Assembly: GCF_014873955.1 (NCBI RefSeq)
Contig: NZ_JADBED010000001.1
Span: 2,418,001 to 2,482,000 of the forward strand
Source of the DNA: Nesterenkonia lutea
GTDB taxonomy: Bacteria > Actinomycetota > Actinomycetes > Actinomycetales > Micrococcaceae
Length of the DNA stretch: 64,000 bases
Direction: 5' to 3'
Part shown: positions 1 through 9,047 of the stretch, piece by piece
How positions within the stretch are numbered: position 1 is the stretch's first letter
How the letters are laid out: each line of letters begins with the position of its first letter
Made by a program: the position numbers and the translations under genes
The notes under the pieces: generated by a model
Seen by the model: only the letters and a program-made list of their open reading frames with translations
Databases searched by the model: none
Told to the model about the DNA's origin: nothing

Positions 1-47
1 TCGACCCGCCGCCTCTCAGCACTGCCCGCTGCGGCTGCTCGCCGCGG

Positions 48-2120
48 CTACCAGATCGTGACGCGCTCCTGCTCAGGCAGGTACATTCCGTCGCCGGGCT
101 GGGTGCCGAACGCCGCGTGGAAGGCATCGAGGTTCTTGACCACCTGGCTGGCGCGGAACTCGGCCGGGGCGTGCGGATCGATGCTGATCAGCGTGACGGC
201 GCGCTCCGGACGGGTGAGGTTGCGCCACGCCTGCGCCCAGGCGAAGAAGAAGCGCTGATCCGCGGTGTAGCCCTCGAGTTCGGGGGCTTCGATGCCCTGC
301 TGATCCAGCCACAGACGATAGGCCTTGTGCGCGATGCCGAGACCGCCGAGATCCCCGATGTTCTCGCCCAGAGTCAGCTCACCGTTGACGGTGTGCTCCG
401 GGGCCTGGGAGGGGGATAGTGCGCTGTACTGGTCGACGAGCTTCTTCGTGCGCTCCTCGAAGGCCTCCCGATCTGCCTCGGTCCACCAGTTCTGCAGCGA
501 GCCGTCTGCTCCGTAGCGGGATCCCTGATCATCGAAGCCGTGGCCCAGCTCATGGCCGATGACCGCACCGATGGCACCGAAGTTCTGGGCCATATCGCGT
601 TCCGCAGAGAAGAACGGGGGCTGGAGGATCGCGGCCGGGAAGCAGATGACGTTCTCCAGGGGCGAGTAGTAGGCGTTGACCGTCTGCGGGGTCATGTGCC
701 ATTCCTCAGGGTCCGGGCCATCGTCGAGCTTGGCGATGTCCCGGCGCCATTCAAACTCGGCCGCACGGCGGACATTGCCCACCGCGTCGTCGGAATCCAC
801 CTCGACGCTGCTGTAGTCGATCCAGCGGGAGGGGAAGCCGACCATCGGGGTGAATGCATCCAGCTTCTCCAGCGCCCTGGCCTTGGTGTCCTCCCCCATC
901 CAGCTCAGCGCGCTGATGGACTGCCGATAGGCCTCGATGAGGGCGGCGATCAGGTCATCCATCGCGGCGCGAGCCTGCTCCGGGTAGTGCCGGGCGACGT
1001 AGATCTGGGCCACGTCCTCACCCAGATTGGCATTGGTCAGCGCCACCCCGCGCTTCCAGCGCTCCTTGAGCTGCTGCGCCCCGGAGAGCTTCTTGGAATA
1101 GAAGTCGAAGTTCTGCTCCACCAGCTCGCCGTGCAGCAGCGGCGCGGCCCAGCGGATGAGCTGCACGCGCAGCCAGAGCTTCCAGGTCTCCAGCGGCCGC
1201 TCCATCAGGACGGTCTGCATGCCGGGGAGCGCGTCGGGCTGCGCGAGCACCAGCTGTTCGGTGTGCCGCGGCTCCAGTCCCCACCCGGCGAAGGCCTCAC
1301 GCAGCAGGGGCATCAGCGCCCGCGACTCGGTCTCGGTCACTAGGTTGTAGCGCTTCTGCGCGTCCCTGGTGGTCACCTTGTCCCAGTGGTGCTCCGCGAT
1401 GGAGGACTCCAGGCCGACGACGGCGGCCGCCGCCTGCTCGGCATCCTCGACTCCGCTGATCTGCAGGATGTGCACCAGATAGTCCTGATAGGCGCTGAGG
1501 ATGTCCGCGAGCTTCTCCTCGCGGTAGTAGGACTCATCGGGCAGACCGAGGCCGGACTGCATGATGTGCCAGAGCATCCGGGTCGGGTCTCCCGCGTCCC
1601 GCATGGCGCCCGCCACGAAGATGCCGTCCACTCCCTGACGCTGCCAGGCTGAGGAGAGCCGGACCAGCTCTTCGACGCTGCCCACGGCGTCGAGCTCCGC
1701 GAGCATCGGTTCGATCGGACTGAGACCACGGCGCTCAGCGGCCCCGGCATCCATGAATGCGGCGTAGAACGCGCCGATGCGGGACACGATGGCCGGGTCC
1801 GTGGCCTCCCCGCCGGTCAGATCCGCTTCGGGGAGCACCGTGCCGTTGGTCCCTGCGCCGTCGTCTGCGCGAGCGGCCGCCTGTTCCAGGATCTCGCGCA
1901 CATCGGCCTCGGCCTTCTCGCGCAGCTCGTGGAAGGATCCGTACGCGTCCATGTCCGCAGGGATCTCGGCGGTCTTGAGCCATTCGCCGTTGACGTGCTT
2001 CTGCAGGTCATCCTGCGGGCGCACGCTGTCATCGATGTAGGGAAAGGAACTCGCGGCGCTGGCAGTGCTGGGGATCGTGCTGGGGGTCGTGCTGGCGGTC
2101 GTGCTGGCGGTCTCAGTCAT
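48..2120 (-). CDS. pepO: M13 family zinc metallopeptidase (PepO/neprilysin-like)
   Basis: A 690-residue protein with the full M13 architecture. An N-terminal helical domain begins around residue 30 (SVRPQDDLQKHVNGEW, typical of the family). The catalytic domain carries the NAYYSP substrate-binding motif, the zinc motif HELGH and the downstream ENIGDLGG motif that supplies the third zinc ligand. The protein ends in a Trp close to the C-terminus, as M13 enzymes do. There is no signal peptide or membrane anchor, so it is probably a cytoplasmic endopeptidase acting on short peptides. The first ~25 residues are a Ser/Thr/Ala-rich low-complexity stretch encoded by GTGCTGGCGGTC-type repeats (around 2073-2112) and are probably disordered. 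It starts 9 bp after panC and its ribosome site (CCGGAG) lies inside the end of panC, so the two are likely co-transcribed. Confidence 0.93.
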   Translation of the reverse strand: MTETASTTASTTPSTIPSTASAASSFPYIDDSVRPQDDLQKHVNGEWLKTAEIPADMDAYGSFHELREKAEADVREILEQAAARADDGAGTNGTVLPEADLTGGEATDPAIVSRIGAFYAAFMDAGAAERRGLSPIEPMLAELDAVGSVEELVRLSSAWQRQGVDGIFVAGAMRDAGDPTRMLWHIMQSGLGLPDESYYREEKLADILSAYQDYLVHILQISGVEDAEQAAAAVVGLESSIAEHHWDKVTTRDAQKRYNLVTETESRALMPLLREAFAGWGLEPRHTEQLVLAQPDALPGMQTVLMERPLETWKLWLRVQLIRWAAPLLHGELVEQNFDFYSKKLSGAQQLKERWKRGVALTNANLGEDVAQIYVARHYPEQARAAMDDLIAALIEAYRQSISALSWMGEDTKARALEKLDAFTPMVGFPSRWIDYSSVEVDSDDAVGNVRRAAEFEWRRDIAKLDDGPDPEEWHMTPQTVNAYYSPLENVICFPAAILQPPFFSAERDMAQNFGAIGAVIGHELGHGFDDQGSRYGADGSLQNWWTEADREAFEERTKKLVDQYSALSPSQAPEHTVNGELTLGENIGDLGGLGIAHKAYRLWLDQQGIEAPELEGYTADQRFFFAWAQAWRNLTRPERAVTLISIDPHAPAEFRASQVVKNLDAFHAAFGTQPGDGMYLPEQERVTIW

Positions 2121-2129
2121 TGACTCAGC

Positions 2130-3119
2130 CTACTCCGGAGGCGCTGCGCTGCTCATCTCGGCTGTGCTCGCGGGACGCAGCACGGCGTTGTCGATCAGCC
2201 GCACCGGACCCACCCGGGCGGCGATGAGCGCCAGCGCCTCGCCGCGGAGCACCCCCTGCTCGTCCTGCAGCGGCCCGCCGGGCGCGATCTCCTGGAGCGA
2301 CGCAGGGTCCAGCACCACCAGGTAGTCCAGTTCCAGGCCCTCGGCGGAGGTGAGCTCGGCGACCTGATCAGCCAGACTGAGCGGTCGGCCCGAGGCGGCC
2401 TCCTCGACCAGGTCCGACAGTGCTGCCGGCAGCGCCAGGGCGGCGGCGTAGTCCTGCTCCTGAAGACGCCGGTTGCGGCTGGACAGCGCCAGTCCGTTCG
2501 CATCCCGGACGATCGGCACGGTTCTGATGGTCACCGGGAGGTTCAGGTCCGCCACCATGCGAGTGATGATCGCGACCTGTTCGGCGTCCTTGGCGCCGAA
2601 CCAGGCATGCAGCGCCGCCGGGGCAGGAGCGGCCATGATGTTGAGGAGCTTGGCCACCACGGTGACCACGCCGTCGAAGTGTCCTGGGCGCGCGGCCCCC
2701 TCCCAGCGGCGTCCCAGCTCACCGGCGCTGACGCTGACCCGAGGAGACTCGGGGTAGCCGGGGTACATCTCCTCGATCTCGGGGGCGAAGATGAGGTCCG
2801 CCCCGTGCTCTGCCAGCAGAGCGACGTCCCGCTCCGGCGTGCGCGGATAGTGGAGGTAGTCGGCGTCGTCGTCGAACTGCAGCGGATTCACGAAGATCGA
2901 GGCCACCACGATGTCCGAATGTCTCCGCGCGGCATCGATCAGCGCGGCGTGGCCCGGGTGCAGCGCCCCCATGGTGGGCACCAGCCCGATGACCGGCGCC
3001 CGGTCCCCGGATGGGCCGTGGGTGCGGTGGGCGCCGTGGGTGCGCAGATGATCAGCCACGGCATCTGCGAGCGCCGCTCGGAAGGCCGCCGCAGTGGTCA
3101 GGACGATGGGTTGAGTCAC
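2130..3119 (-). CDS. panC: Pantoate--beta-alanine ligase (pantothenate synthetase)
   Basis: Makes pantothenate, the coenzyme A precursor, by ATP-dependent condensation of pantoate and beta-alanine in the cytoplasm. The N-terminal Rossmann-like domain has the nucleotidyl-transferase motif VPTMGALHPGH (HxGH) near residue 55. It also has the pantoate-binding stretch SIFVNPLQF, the HFDGVVTVVAKL segment and the SSRNRRL signature (KMSKS equivalent). At 329 residues it is slightly longer than usual (~285-310), because of a small His/Arg-rich insertion near residues 25-45 and a longer C-terminus. It follows a DUF2520/Rossmann protein (3163-4089) after a short gap, a common actinobacterial neighbourhood. 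Confidence 0.96.
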   Translation of the reverse strand: MTQPIVLTTAAAFRAALADAVADHLRTHGAHRTHGPSGDRAPVIGLVPTMGALHPGHAALIDAARRHSDIVVASIFVNPLQFDDDADYLHYPRTPERDVALLAEHGADLIFAPEIEEMYPGYPESPRVSVSAGELGRRWEGAARPGHFDGVVTVVAKLLNIMAAPAPAALHAWFGAKDAEQVAIITRMVADLNLPVTIRTVPIVRDANGLALSSRNRRLQEQDYAAALALPAALSDLVEEAASGRPLSLADQVAELTSAEGLELDYLVVLDPASLQEIAPGGPLQDEQGVLRGEALALIAARVGPVRLIDNAVLRPASTAEMSSAAPPE

Positions 3120-3162
3120 CGCAACAGTCTAGGACCGCGGACTCCCGCGCAGCTGGTGCGGG

Positions 3163-4089
3163 TCAGTCCTCGAGGGTGTCGAGCAGTTCGGCGGCCTTCG
3201 CCGCGGAGATCAGTCCCCGGTCCAGGGCGCGCTGGGTGGTCGCCCGCGCCATGGTCAGATACGCGGTGCGGATGTCGGCGGGCAGCTCGGAGGAGGCCAG
3301 AAGCTGCGCATGGTGCCGGACCGTCCCCACGTCGCCGCGCGCCACCGGGCCGGTCAGCGCTCCCTCCCCCGAGGCGAGCGCGTTGTCCAGCGAGGCCTGC
3401 ATCAGGGGACGCAGCACGGTCTCCGCGTGGTCCACACCGATCCGGTGCAGCATCTCGGCAGACTGTCCGGTGATCGTGTTCAGGTGGTTCGAGGCATGCG
3501 CAAGAGCGGCGTGGTAGGTCAGCCGGTCGGCCTCTCGGATCACCACGGGCTCGCCGCCCATCTCCACGACCAGGGCCTGGGCGATGGGCAGCACGGGGCC
3601 CGGCGCGGTCACCCCGAAGGCGCAGGTGTGCAGCTTCTGCAGATCCATGCTCAGACCGGTGAAGGTCATGGCGGGGTGGATGGCCAGACCGATGGCCCCG
3701 CGGGCCTGGGCCGGGGCGAGGACCTCGGTGCCGAAGCGCCCGGAGGTGTGCACGATCAGCTGGCCGGCCTGAATGTGCCCGGCCTCGGCCAGTCCGGAGA
3801 CGAGCTCCCCCAGCGCGTCATCGGGGACTGCCAGCAGCACGAGTTCCGCGCGGCGCATGATCTCCGGAATCTCCAGCACCGGGACACCGCCCAGCAGGGA
3901 CTCGGCGCGCGTCAGCGAGTCCTCGGAGACTGCATGGACCCCGATGATCGAATGCCCGGCACCGCGCAGCGCGGCCCCGAGCACCGCACCCACCTTGCCG
4001 GCAGAGATGATCCCGACGCCGAGGCGGCCCTCCCGCTGGGAGGGCGGCAGCTCCGCCGCGTAGGGATCGACGGGCTGCTCAGCGCTCAC
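3163..4089 (-). CDS. Rossmann-like plus DUF2520 domain protein
   Basis: 308 residues. The N-terminal domain has an NAD(P)-type dinucleotide motif (GVGIISAGKVGAVLGAAL, residues ~24-42). The DUF2520 C-terminal half carries the family hallmark IHPAMTFTG near residue 140. The fold resembles ketopantoate reductase and F420-dependent NADP oxidoreductase, so an oxidoreductase role is likely. Its position just before panC makes a link to pantothenate metabolism tempting, but no substrate can be read from the sequence. The start is a GTG at 4089 that overlaps the end of the preceding PH-domain gene by 11 bp, with an AGGAGC ribosome site upstream. This indicates translational coupling. Confidence 0.88.
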   Translation of the reverse strand: MSAEQPVDPYAAELPPSQREGRLGVGIISAGKVGAVLGAALRGAGHSIIGVHAVSEDSLTRAESLLGGVPVLEIPEIMRRAELVLLAVPDDALGELVSGLAEAGHIQAGQLIVHTSGRFGTEVLAPAQARGAIGLAIHPAMTFTGLSMDLQKLHTCAFGVTAPGPVLPIAQALVVEMGGEPVVIREADRLTYHAALAHASNHLNTITGQSAEMLHRIGVDHAETVLRPLMQASLDNALASGEGALTGPVARGDVGTVRHHAQLLASSELPADIRTAYLTMARATTQRALDRGLISAAKAAELLDTLED

Positions 4090-6001
4090 GGGGATGCGGC
4101 TCCTGTTCGAGGGGGCGTGTGGAGGCGGGTTCCGCCGTTGGGACGGGCCCCCTCTGGTCCGGCTGATCGGGCGCGATGGCCTCTGCGGCCTTGCGCTCGA
4201 ACTCCTGCAGCTCCTCGGGGCGCATCCAGTGGTTGCGATCGCTGTAGCGCCTGGCCTGCGCCGCCTGGTCCGATTCGTAGGCGAAGAGCTCCTGCACCGC
4301 GTCCAGGTCCTGGTTCTTCAGTCTCGCCTGAAAGGGCCCGGCGGGAGAGTGGATGAAGACGTCAGCCACCCGGCGTCCGCGCTGCAGCGGCCCCTGGTGC
4401 ATGCTCAGCGACTGGATGCGCTCATGCGGGATCATGGTCAGTCGGCGTGCGGCCCGCCCGTCCCGGAACATCAGCGCCGCGGGCGTGGTGCGGAATCCGC
4501 GACGACGCCGCACGAAGGGGTCGAACAGCCGGGCTCGGCGGGGCACCTCGGTGAAGTCGAGCTCGGTGCCGCTCTCCAGCAGTCCGGCGGTGAAGACCTC
4601 CTCAGGGTTCTCCACCTGCAGATCAGGGAACATCTCTGCGGCCGTGGCCATGACGTCCTCGAGCCTGCCCACCGGCAGCAGCACGGAGCGCTTCTCTCCG
4701 ATTCCGTAGCCGGCCACGGTGACCACGATCCTGAACCACTTGAAGGGACGCCACAGGACCGGCTGCTGGATCTGCAGCGCCTGGACACGGCCTGGCGGGA
4801 TGGTCTGATTGGTGGTCTCGAGCAGCCCGTAGCGGATCCGCAGTCCCGCGCTCGTGGCGATGGAGGTGAAGCCGAAGCCGGAGCTGAACTGCTGGTAGTA
4901 GATCGTCAGCGCGGCGATGCCCATGGGGATCGCCGCCGGGAGAGACGCTGCGACCAGTGCCGGCCAGATCTCGCCCAGACCTTCGTCGGGGGTGAAGGAG
5001 GCGGTGACAGCACCGGCGACGATCGCGACCACGCCGATGATGATCAGCACGCAGAGAAAGACGGTCCCCCAGCCGCTGAGCACGGAACCGATCAGCCGCC
5101 CGGTCGGGACCTTGGCGATCAGCCGGTCCTGGCTGGCAGCGGACCCCATGGACGGGGAATGCGCAGCGGCGGGTCGCAGCGGGTCGGTGCCGGAGTCGGT
5201 GCCGGAGTCGGTGAGGGGGTCGGTGCGGGGGTCGGTGCGGGGGTCCCCGACGTCGGCGGCTCCGACTTCCTGAGCTCCGCCGGACCCCGTGGATCCGGTG
5301 GACAAGTCCGATTCCGCGGTGTGTCCGGAGGGCCGGGCCGCATCTGCGGCGACGCCGGAGGCCCGGTCCATGATCTCGGCGCGCAGCTCTTCAGCCTGGG
5401 CCTTCTTCAAGAACGCCAGGGTGGCAGCGGTGCCGTCGCCCTCGGCCACCTCGAATTTGAGCTCTGCCAGTCCGGTCAGGCGTGCGAGCAGCGGCTGACG
5501 CAGGTCCACTGCCTGGACACGATCGATGCGTGCCTGGCGGTGCTGTCGCACGAAGACGCCGGACTTCACCATCACATGCTCGGTGGTGATCTTGTAGCGC
5601 GTGAACCACCAGGAGAGCACGAAGCTGCCGAAGATCAGCAGGATGATCAGCAGCGCACCCAGTCCGCCGAGGATGAACGGCGTCGGGTTCGCCGAGACAT
5701 CGCGCTGGATGTCCCCGCTCTGGAATGCCTGCCAGGCATCAGCCCACATCTGCCAGTTGTAGCCGAAGATGATGCCCGGGATCGCGACCACGGTGACCCA
5801 GCCGCGCACGAAGGGGCTCAGCGGATGCACCTTGGTCCAGCTGGCGTCGAACCAGCGCTCGGGCTCGCTGTCCTGCCGGCCGGCCGAGTCCTGGGCCGAG
5901 CCCTGGGCCGGCGGCTGCGCAGCGGTGCGCTGCTGGCCAGGGTGCTCGTGGCCGGAGTGCTCGTGGCGGGGGTCTGCTGGATCCGTGGGCTCGTCGCTCA
6001 T
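4079..6001 (-). CDS. Bacterial PH-domain (YdbT-like) membrane protein
   Basis: About 640 residues from the ATG at 6001. An open frame continues upstream but is Arg/Pro-rich, does not look like protein, and overlaps the previous gene. The protein has two or three repeats of the bPH_2 (DUF304) domain, each preceded by a pair of hydrophobic membrane helices (one around GYNWQMWADAWQ and the LGALLIILLIFGSFVLSW helix; another near VFLCVLIIIGVVAIVAGA). An acidic Asp/Thr/Ser-rich linker separates the copies; its DPRTDPRTDP stretch comes from a GTCGGTGCGGGG-like repeat at ~5180-5240. B. subtilis YdbS/YdbT are the characterised relatives and affect membrane and antimicrobial-peptide tolerance. The precise role here is unknown. 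It forms a pair with the smaller PH protein at 6010-6522. Confidence 0.85.
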   Translation of the reverse strand: MSDEPTDPADPRHEHSGHEHPGQQRTAAQPPAQGSAQDSAGRQDSEPERWFDASWTKVHPLSPFVRGWVTVVAIPGIIFGYNWQMWADAWQAFQSGDIQRDVSANPTPFILGGLGALLIILLIFGSFVLSWWFTRYKITTEHVMVKSGVFVRQHRQARIDRVQAVDLRQPLLARLTGLAELKFEVAEGDGTAATLAFLKKAQAEELRAEIMDRASGVAADAARPSGHTAESDLSTGSTGSGGAQEVGAADVGDPRTDPRTDPLTDSGTDSGTDPLRPAAAHSPSMGSAASQDRLIAKVPTGRLIGSVLSGWGTVFLCVLIIIGVVAIVAGAVTASFTPDEGLGEIWPALVAASLPAAIPMGIAALTIYYQQFSSGFGFTSIATSAGLRIRYGLLETTNQTIPPGRVQALQIQQPVLWRPFKWFRIVVTVAGYGIGEKRSVLLPVGRLEDVMATAAEMFPDLQVENPEEVFTAGLLESGTELDFTEVPRRARLFDPFVRRRRGFRTTPAALMFRDGRAARRLTMIPHERIQSLSMHQGPLQRGRRVADVFIHSPAGPFQARLKNQDLDAVQELFAYESDQAAQARRYSDRNHWMRPEELQEFERKAAEAIAPDQPDQRGPVPTAEPASTRPLEQEPHPRER

Positions 6002-6009
6002 CGGTGGGC

Positions 6010-6522
6010 TCACAGACCGGCCAGCCGGGCCTGGCCGCGGAGGGAGAGCTCTTCCCGCAGCCGCGCGCCCTCTTCGCGCGAGGCGCCGGGGATCACGGCG
6101 TCGGTGGCCGCGGCGGCGGTCTTCAGCTGGACTGTGCACAGCCCGAAGCGGCGCATCAGAGGGCCAGCCTCGATGTCCACGTACTGCAGCCGGCCATAGG
6201 GCACCGCGACGACTCGCTGGAACAGGATCCCGCGGCGGATGAGCAGGTCATCGGCACGTTCGTGATAGCCGATGGCCCTGATGCGGCGTGGGATCAGCCA
6301 GAGGTCCAGCGCCGCCCAGCCGACCACGACGGAGCTCACCAGGATCTCGATCCAGCCCGGGATGTTGCCGATCACGCCCAGGGCATCGAGCACGATGGGC
6401 GTCGCCACTGCCGCCAGAGTGATCACCCAGCCGATGATTCCGGTGATGAACTTGACGGTGATGTACCGCTCGTCCACCCGGGTCCAGGTGACACCTGTGG
6501 GATCAATGGGTTCCGCGGGCAT
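6010..6522 (-). CDS. Small PH-domain (YdbS-like) membrane protein
   Basis: 170 residues from the ATG at 6522, chosen because GAGGAGG lies directly upstream. The protein has two adjacent hydrophobic helices (FITGIIGWVITLAAVATP and the ILVSSVVVGWAALDLWL region, residues ~20-75) followed by one bPH_2 domain with the typical sequence ERADDLLIRRGILFQRVVAVPY. It is the short partner of the long PH protein immediately downstream (8-bp gap). This matches the ydbS-ydbT pairing seen in many Gram-positive bacteria, where both sit in the cytoplasmic membrane. The start overlaps the DUF3180 gene by 20 bp. Confidence 0.86.
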   Translation of the reverse strand: MPAEPIDPTGVTWTRVDERYITVKFITGIIGWVITLAAVATPIVLDALGVIGNIPGWIEILVSSVVVGWAALDLWLIPRRIRAIGYHERADDLLIRRGILFQRVVAVPYGRLQYVDIEAGPLMRRFGLCTVQLKTAAAATDAVIPGASREEGARLREELSLRGQARLAGL

Positions 6523-7057
6523 AGCCCTCCTCTGGTATCGGTCCGGTGCTGCGCCTGGGCTGTCCACGCTTCGCCTCGTCATCACCGGGAGGATTCTCAT
6601 CCGGAGGTATCCGGCAGAGCAGCTCGACGATGAATCCTATGATCACCCAGATCACGCCCCCCGTGATCATCAGAAGGGATGAGTTCACTGTAGGCGCCGT
6701 CAGCGAGGCCGCAGGAACCAGGTCCATGAGGATGCCCGCGTGCCACCCGGCGATCAGTGCCCCCGCATAGGCACCGGCCTGGCCGGCCGCGACGACTCTG
6801 ACAGCCTGCAGCGGATGGAGCCGGCGCGAGGTCCGGTGTCCCTTCTCGGCGGCGGCTGCGATCTGACGCTGGTCTCGCCAGACCAGCAGACCCAGGGTCA
6901 GGAGGATCGCCGCGATGCCCAGCAGCGTGATCAGCGAGGTGCGGGGAAGCACCGGGGAACCGAGACCCTCCGAGACCATGAGCACCGTGGCGAGGAAGCC
7001 CGCGAGCGCCGCCGCCGCGGCGATGAACAGCAGCCACAGCGGTCGCAGCCGGCTCAT
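6503..7057 (-). CDS. DUF3180 family membrane protein
   Basis: 184 residues starting at the ATG at 7057, which overlaps the folB-folK stop codon by 4 bp (ATGA), so translation is coupled. Four hydrophobic helices are visible: residues ~5-30, ~36-58, ~86-110 and ~123-145. A basic cytoplasmic loop lies between helices 2 and 3, and the C-terminal tail is charged. DUF3180 proteins are actinobacterial and nearly always sit directly after folK. Their function is unknown. The assignment rests on topology, size and position. Confidence 0.82.
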   Translation of the reverse strand: MSRLRPLWLLFIAAAAALAGFLATVLMVSEGLGSPVLPRTSLITLLGIAAILLTLGLLVWRDQRQIAAAAEKGHRTSRRLHPLQAVRVVAAGQAGAYAGALIAGWHAGILMDLVPAASLTAPTVNSSLLMITGGVIWVIIGFIVELLCRIPPDENPPGDDEAKRGQPRRSTGPIPEEGYARGTH

Positions 7058-8016
7058 GGCTTCACCTCCACGCGCTGCACGGCGGAGGCATCGGCGGCGC
7101 GCTCCGCGAGCTCGGTCACCGGCACGCCTGCGAGGGTCGCCTGCGGATCCATCCACGTCCAGGGCACCAGCACGAAGCCGCGCTGCTCGGCCCGCGGGTG
7201 GGGGATCTGCAGCCACGGCGTGGAGACCTGCGCCTCGGCGTAGCTGATGATGTCGATGTCCAGGGTGCGCGGGCCCCAGCGGACCTCGCCGTTCTCCGCA
7301 CCGCGTACCCGGTGATGGGCATGCTCGACCTGCTGGGTCAGCCGAAGCAGAGCCTCCGGGCTCAGTACGGTGGCGACCTCGATCACCTGGTTGAGGAAAT
7401 CGGGCTGCCACGGCGGGCCGCCGACGGGACGGGTGCGCGCCAGCGGTGAGGTCGCCACCACGCGCAGTCCGGACTCGCGCTCGAGATCAGCCACTGCGGA
7501 GGACAGGGTCCGCGCGGAGTCACCGAGGTTGGAGCCGAGGGCGAGGACGGCGCGCACCTCTGCCGCGGGAGCCTGCGCGGCCTCCCAGGGGCGCAGCGCG
7601 GAGAGCGCGGGGATTGCGTGCCACGGGTCCAGGTCTGAGCGGCTGCGGCGCGCGGTCACGGAGACGTCCTGGAAGCTCTGGGTCAGCGGGGCCTGCGGCT
7701 TGTGCACGGTGATCTCGGCGGCGAGCAGGCGATCATCGCTGCCCAGCACCTCCCGGGCGAGGTGATCGGCCAGCGTCTCGATGAGGTCGAAGGGCTCACC
7801 GGTGATGGCTGCTTCGATCAGCTCCGCGATGCCGACGTAGGAGACCGTGTCGGCGAGCTCATCGCTGCGGCCCGCGGCACGGAGGTCCAGGGTCAGCTCA
7901 GCGTCGACCCGGAAGGGCTGACCGTCGCGCTTCTCGAAGTCGAAGACCCCGTGGTGACCGATGGCGGTGAGGCCGGTGAGACGGATGGTGTCGCTGGAGC
8001 TGCTCCTGCTGGGCAT
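7054..8016 (-). CDS. folBK: Bifunctional dihydroneopterin aldolase / HPPK (FolB-FolK fusion)
   Basis: 320 residues that fuse two consecutive folate-pathway enzymes. Residues ~8-120 are dihydroneopterin aldolase, with GHHGVFDFEKRDGQPF at the N-terminus and the conserved GEPFDLIETLADHLA segment. Residues ~145-305 are 6-hydroxymethyl-dihydropterin pyrophosphokinase, with ALGSNLGDS, RTRPVGGPPW and the signature RWGPRTLDIDII. The fusion channels dihydroneopterin to hydroxymethyl-dihydropterin diphosphate, the substrate of FolP encoded just upstream (4-bp gap). Fused folB-folK is common in actinobacteria. The gene is part of the folE-folP-folBK operon. Confidence 0.95.
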   Translation of the reverse strand: MPSRSSSSDTIRLTGLTAIGHHGVFDFEKRDGQPFRVDAELTLDLRAAGRSDELADTVSYVGIAELIEAAITGEPFDLIETLADHLAREVLGSDDRLLAAEITVHKPQAPLTQSFQDVSVTARRSRSDLDPWHAIPALSALRPWEAAQAPAAEVRAVLALGSNLGDSARTLSSAVADLERESGLRVVATSPLARTRPVGGPPWQPDFLNQVIEVATVLSPEALLRLTQQVEHAHHRVRGAENGEVRWGPRTLDIDIISYAEAQVSTPWLQIPHPRAEQRGFVLVPWTWMDPQATLAGVPVTELAERAADASAVQRVEVKP

Positions 8017-8020
8017 GCCC

Positions 8021-8917
8021 CTAGCTTCTCAGCTTGGAGATGACTTGCACAGCATCTCGGCTGCCCTGCACGTCATGGACCCGGACCCCCCAGGCCCCGG
8101 CCTGGGCCGCCAACGCCGAGAGCACCGCCGTGGCGTGGTCCCGTGGGTGGGCCAGCGGGTGGGCGGCCCCGGCAGCGGCGGCATCGCCAGAGCCAGCGTC
8201 CGGTTCCCGGCCGCCGGTCGGCTCGCCCACCACGGAGCCGAGGAATCCCTTGCGGGAGGCGCCGAAGAGCACGCGGTGCCCGAGCCGGACGAAGCTCTCC
8301 AGCTCGCGGATCAGCTCCCAGTTCTGCTCGTGGGTCTTGGAGAAGCCGATGCCAGGGTCCAGGATGATCTGCTCGCGGCGCGCCCCGGCGGCCAGATACC
8401 GCTCCCGCAGCTGCAGCAGCTCATCGATGACGTCCTCCACCAGTGAGTCATACACGGTGAGTGAGGACATGGTCTGAGAATCGCCGCGGTTGTGGGTGAT
8501 GACGATCTGCGCCCCAGTCTCGGCGATCAGCTCGGGCATCGCCGGCTCGGTGAGCAGGCCGGAGACATCATTGATGATCAGCGAGCGCGGATCCGCCCCG
8601 GCCTCGTCCGCGCATTTCAGCGCGGCCAGCGCCGTGGCCGCGCGACGGGTGTCCACCGAGACGCTCATCCTGCAGCGCAGCAGCTCCCCCAGCACCGGGA
8701 GGATGCGACGCTGCTCCTCCTCGGCGGGCGTGGGCCGAGCCCCGGGGCGGGTGGACTCGCCGCCGACATCGATGATCTCGGCGCCGAGCTGCGCCATCCG
8801 CAGCGCCTCGGTGACAGCGGCGACGACGTCGGGCGACCCGGCGCCGTCGTCGAACCGGCCGCCGTCGGAGAAGGAGTCCGGGGTGAGGTTGAGAATCCCC
8901 ATGATGGTGGTGGGCAT
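8021..8917 (-). CDS. folP: Dihydropteroate synthase
   Basis: Condenses p-aminobenzoate with hydroxymethyl-dihydropterin diphosphate, the sulfonamide target. The TIM-barrel motifs are all present: IMGILNLTPDSFSDGGRF at the N-terminus, DVGGESTRPGA, DPGIGFSKTHEQNW, GASRKGFLG and the final VRVHDV. I start it at the ATG at 8917 (298 residues). This leaves a very short lead before the first motif, as in mycobacterial FolP1. An in-frame TTG at 9007 would add 30 residues, mostly a repetitive Gln/Arg/Pro/Ala stretch encoded by a 15-bp tandem repeat, which looks like spacer DNA. The choice of start is therefore not certain. Confidence 0.93.
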   Translation of the reverse strand: MPTTIMGILNLTPDSFSDGGRFDDGAGSPDVVAAVTEALRMAQLGAEIIDVGGESTRPGARPTPAEEEQRRILPVLGELLRCRMSVSVDTRRAATALAALKCADEAGADPRSLIINDVSGLLTEPAMPELIAETGAQIVITHNRGDSQTMSSLTVYDSLVEDVIDELLQLRERYLAAGARREQIILDPGIGFSKTHEQNWELIRELESFVRLGHRVLFGASRKGFLGSVVGEPTGGREPDAGSGDAAAAGAAHPLAHPRDHATAVLSALAAQAGAWGVRVHDVQGSRDAVQVISKLRS

Positions 8918-8937
8918 CTGGCTCTCGCTTCGGTGTC

Positions 8938-8982
8938 GCTGAAGTGCTGGTCGCTGAAGTGCTGGTCGCTGAACTGCAGGCT
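8938..8982. repeat. 15-bp tandem repeat, 3 units, between folE and folP
   Basis: GCTGAAGTGCTGGTC occurs twice exactly (8938-8952, 8953-8967) and a third time in degraded form (8968-8982). It sits in the folE-folP spacer just upstream of the chosen folP start. If the alternative TTG start is used, it encodes repeated PALQR units. Confidence 0.85.
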
Positions 8983-9047
8983 GGATCTCGGGAAGGCTGG
9001 GCTTCAATTATGCCCCCAGCTCAGGCTCTGTGGGAGGTCGACGGCGG

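Noticed and set aside
4094..6199. A 701-codon open frame on the plus strand opposite the PH-domain gene
   Set aside because: It mirrors a real gene with clear domains on the other strand, is rich in Gly, Arg and Gly-Asp-His stretches, and has no ribosome site or recognisable domain. Long antisense frames are common at this GC content; the same reasoning removes frames opposite ftsH, cstA, the binding proteins and the HAD/PfkB genes.
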